6,970 nucleotides of DNA from DAOTXK01 sp034435395 (GTDB lineage: Bacteria; Chloroflexota; Anaerolineae; Aggregatilineales; Ch27), in contig DAOTXK010000245.1 of the NCBI GenBank assembly GCA_034435395.1, positions 1-6,970 on the forward strand, given 5' to 3'. Made by a program: the position numbers and the translations under genes. Position 1 is the stretch's first letter. Every line of letters begins with the position of its first letter. Shown here one piece after another: positions 6,801 through 6,970 of this stretch. The notes under the pieces are model-generated. The model was not told where the DNA came from, did no database searches, and worked only from the letters and a program-made list of their open reading frames with translations.

Positions 6801-6969
6801 TCCCCGCGGAGTCGCGTAAGGGCACCTTGGTGGTGAGCAGCCATCCCCGCTCGCCGGTTGGCAGGTCCTGGAAAACTTCTTCGCGATTGATCAACGGCTG
6901 GCCCGACCGGATGAGCGCCTGCTCGTCAGCGTAGAAGTTCGCCGCTATCTCCGGGGGATAAAAATCGTG
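3832..6969 (-). CDS. Multi-sensor histidine kinase, PAS-PAS-PAS-GAF-GAF-PAS-HisKA-HATPase (N-terminus outside window)
   Basis: Sensor kinase of a two-component system. The frame stays open to the right edge: codons beyond the TTG at 6892-6894 encode DFYPPEIAANFYADEQALI, normal PAS sequence, so that TTG is internal and the true start is off-window. Counting from codon 6967-6969, 1045 residues are visible. They are a partial PAS (1-69), PAS (77-194), PAS (204-317), GAF (about 335-490), GAF (about 496-660), a short helical linker (662-687), PAS (682-795), HisKA (813-880) with phospho-acceptor His826 in SHEFRTPL (His codon at 4492-4494), and HATPase_c (925-1037). The ATPase shows the N box with NLLSNAVKYSP, G1 DEGIGI (972-977), LFEAF (985-989) and G2 GTGLGLAI (1000-1007). 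All catalytic motifs are intact. No membrane segment or receiver domain is visible, so this part is cytoplasmic. PAS modules may bind flavin, haem or small ligands, and GAFs cyclic nucleotides or other small molecules, but no cofactor motif is diagnostic. The partner regulator is not in the window. Confidence 0.95.
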   Translation of the reverse strand, partial: HDFYPPEIAANFYADEQALIRSGQPLINREEVFQDLPTGERGWLLTTKVPLRDSAGTVVGLVGIGRNITGRKRAQDALQESEERFRTITETSLAGIYIIQDGKFHYANPALAQISGYTEEELTGGMGPEDVVHPDDLALVMGHIRRRIEGEEEAVHYTFRVVRKDGRTIHCEVFGRRTDYRGRPAVIGTLLDITKRVQAEEALRESEARYRTLFEAVPVGIGLTTPDGRIMAYNGAAYDLIGYPRDTALDEIDLRQIYKNPEDRARIVERLQAGESVRDIEVQIVRRDGTIRNISISFVPSILGGEQVILSVAQDITERRQAEEALKQQARQLMLINEVSDQIAAVLDLDTVLERSARLIQETFGYDHVGLFTREGDQLVMRARAGAYAGRFPADHRLKVGQGMVGWAAAQGQLLLANDVRAEPRFQNPFPDDVIRSEVSVPLRYGDDVVGVLDVQSRRTGAFDANDMLVLETLADQAAVAITNARLYDQAQNRARYLSALNRASTRVSRWGLDLDGVLQAIAASLVEEVGAALACIWLYDEAAGQLVLRASAGPFTWRDGETSRLSLDDRRNTISEIARQGKPLIINQLGEAGPFDPSWVRAHDLVAFAGYPLVKNDDVLAVLTLFSRRPLEGVILDVLGSFANQAAIAIENARLYQRLEAHSGNLEQAVKERTRELSRARERVEAILNSSSDAIIFLNPDGEMRQFNPAFYAVLGYEGDEVFGQPLAVVAQRDNGDTLMHALQAVVADGRARRLELGIDRKDGSVFDADVALSPVISEGQLLGLVCSIRDITERKRAEEALREALQKEKELGELKSQFVSMASHEFRTPLTTIMSSNFLLQHRLDRMSEAQRTRHFEQIRSAVDSMTRLLEEVLLVGKAEAGQLEFNPTPLDLAAVCGDVLEITRLEAGPGLDLVASISGDCSAVIMDERLLRHILGNLLSNAVKYSPEGGTVRLEVSCADDEVVIRVQDEGIGIPASDQKRLFEAFHRAGNVGSIKGTGLGLAIVKRSVERHGGSISFESQVGGGTTFTVTLPASPPAGGSG
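3841..3856. terminator. Short GC hairpin in the tail-to-tail gene overlap (weak terminator candidate)
   Basis: ACCCCC-GGCG-GGGGGT forms a six-pair stem with a four-base loop, inside the last codons of both convergent genes. Neither strand has a T tract after it, so intrinsic termination is doubtful. It may only reflect the Gly/Pro codons shared by the two C-termini. Confidence 0.2.
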
Positions 6970-6970
6970 G

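Noticed and set aside
6892..6894. TTG as the start of the histidine kinase
   Set aside because: The same frame continues upstream to the window edge with sequence that completes a PAS domain, so this codon is an internal leucine.
1..6970. tRNA, rRNA, CRISPR arrays, insertion sequences, or phage and defence genes
   Set aside because: No repeat-spacer pattern, transposase or integrase motif, terminal inverted repeats, or tRNA/rRNA-like sequence was recognised by eye on either strand.

Overview
This window is GC-rich, densely coded bacterial DNA. It holds three blocks: the end of a carbohydrate-type ABC importer operon (+ strand), a single lipoprotein gene (+ strand), and a very large sensor histidine kinase gene (- strand) that runs off the right edge. 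The protein styles suggest a Chloroflexota-like, Anaerolineae-type bacterium: a GAF/PAS-rich kinase, a lipid-anchored SUMF1-fold protein, and an RbsABC-type importer with a Sec-exported binding protein. That placement is inferred from style, because no marker gene is present.

Layout. Positions 3-602 hold the C-terminal part of a duplicated sugar ABC ATPase (RbsA/MglA/XylG class), cut by the left edge. Positions 580-1578 hold the RbsC-type permease, which overlaps the ATPase gene by 23 bases. A 114-base gap follows, with a near-perfect Shine-Dalgarno element that has no normal start codon at the usual distance, and then a second, conventional ribosome-binding site. Positions 1693-2652 hold the periplasmic-binding-protein-like solute receptor. 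A strong hairpin at 2701-2747 probably ends this operon. Positions 2854-3858 encode a lipoprotein with a SUMF1/FGE-sulfatase-like domain that lacks the catalytic cysteine of true formylglycine-generating enzyme. Positions 3832-6969 (- strand) encode a PAS-PAS-PAS-GAF-GAF-PAS-HisKA-HATPase histidine kinase. Its true start lies beyond the window, and its last codons overlap the end of the lipoprotein gene tail to tail by 27 bases.

How the parts work together. The three transporter genes form one machine: the receptor catches a sugar or sugar-like ligand outside the membrane, the permease passes it through, and the ATPase drives transport. The lipoprotein has its own ribosome-binding site and lies beyond a likely terminator, so it is probably a separate unit. 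The kinase is convergent and is not in an operon with the other genes. No response regulator is visible.

The window looks like an ordinary accessory region. I found no convincing undescribed system. The points most worth a second look are the leader ahead of the receptor gene, the cysteine pair at the receptor's predicted ligand loop, and the degenerate SUMF1 domain.
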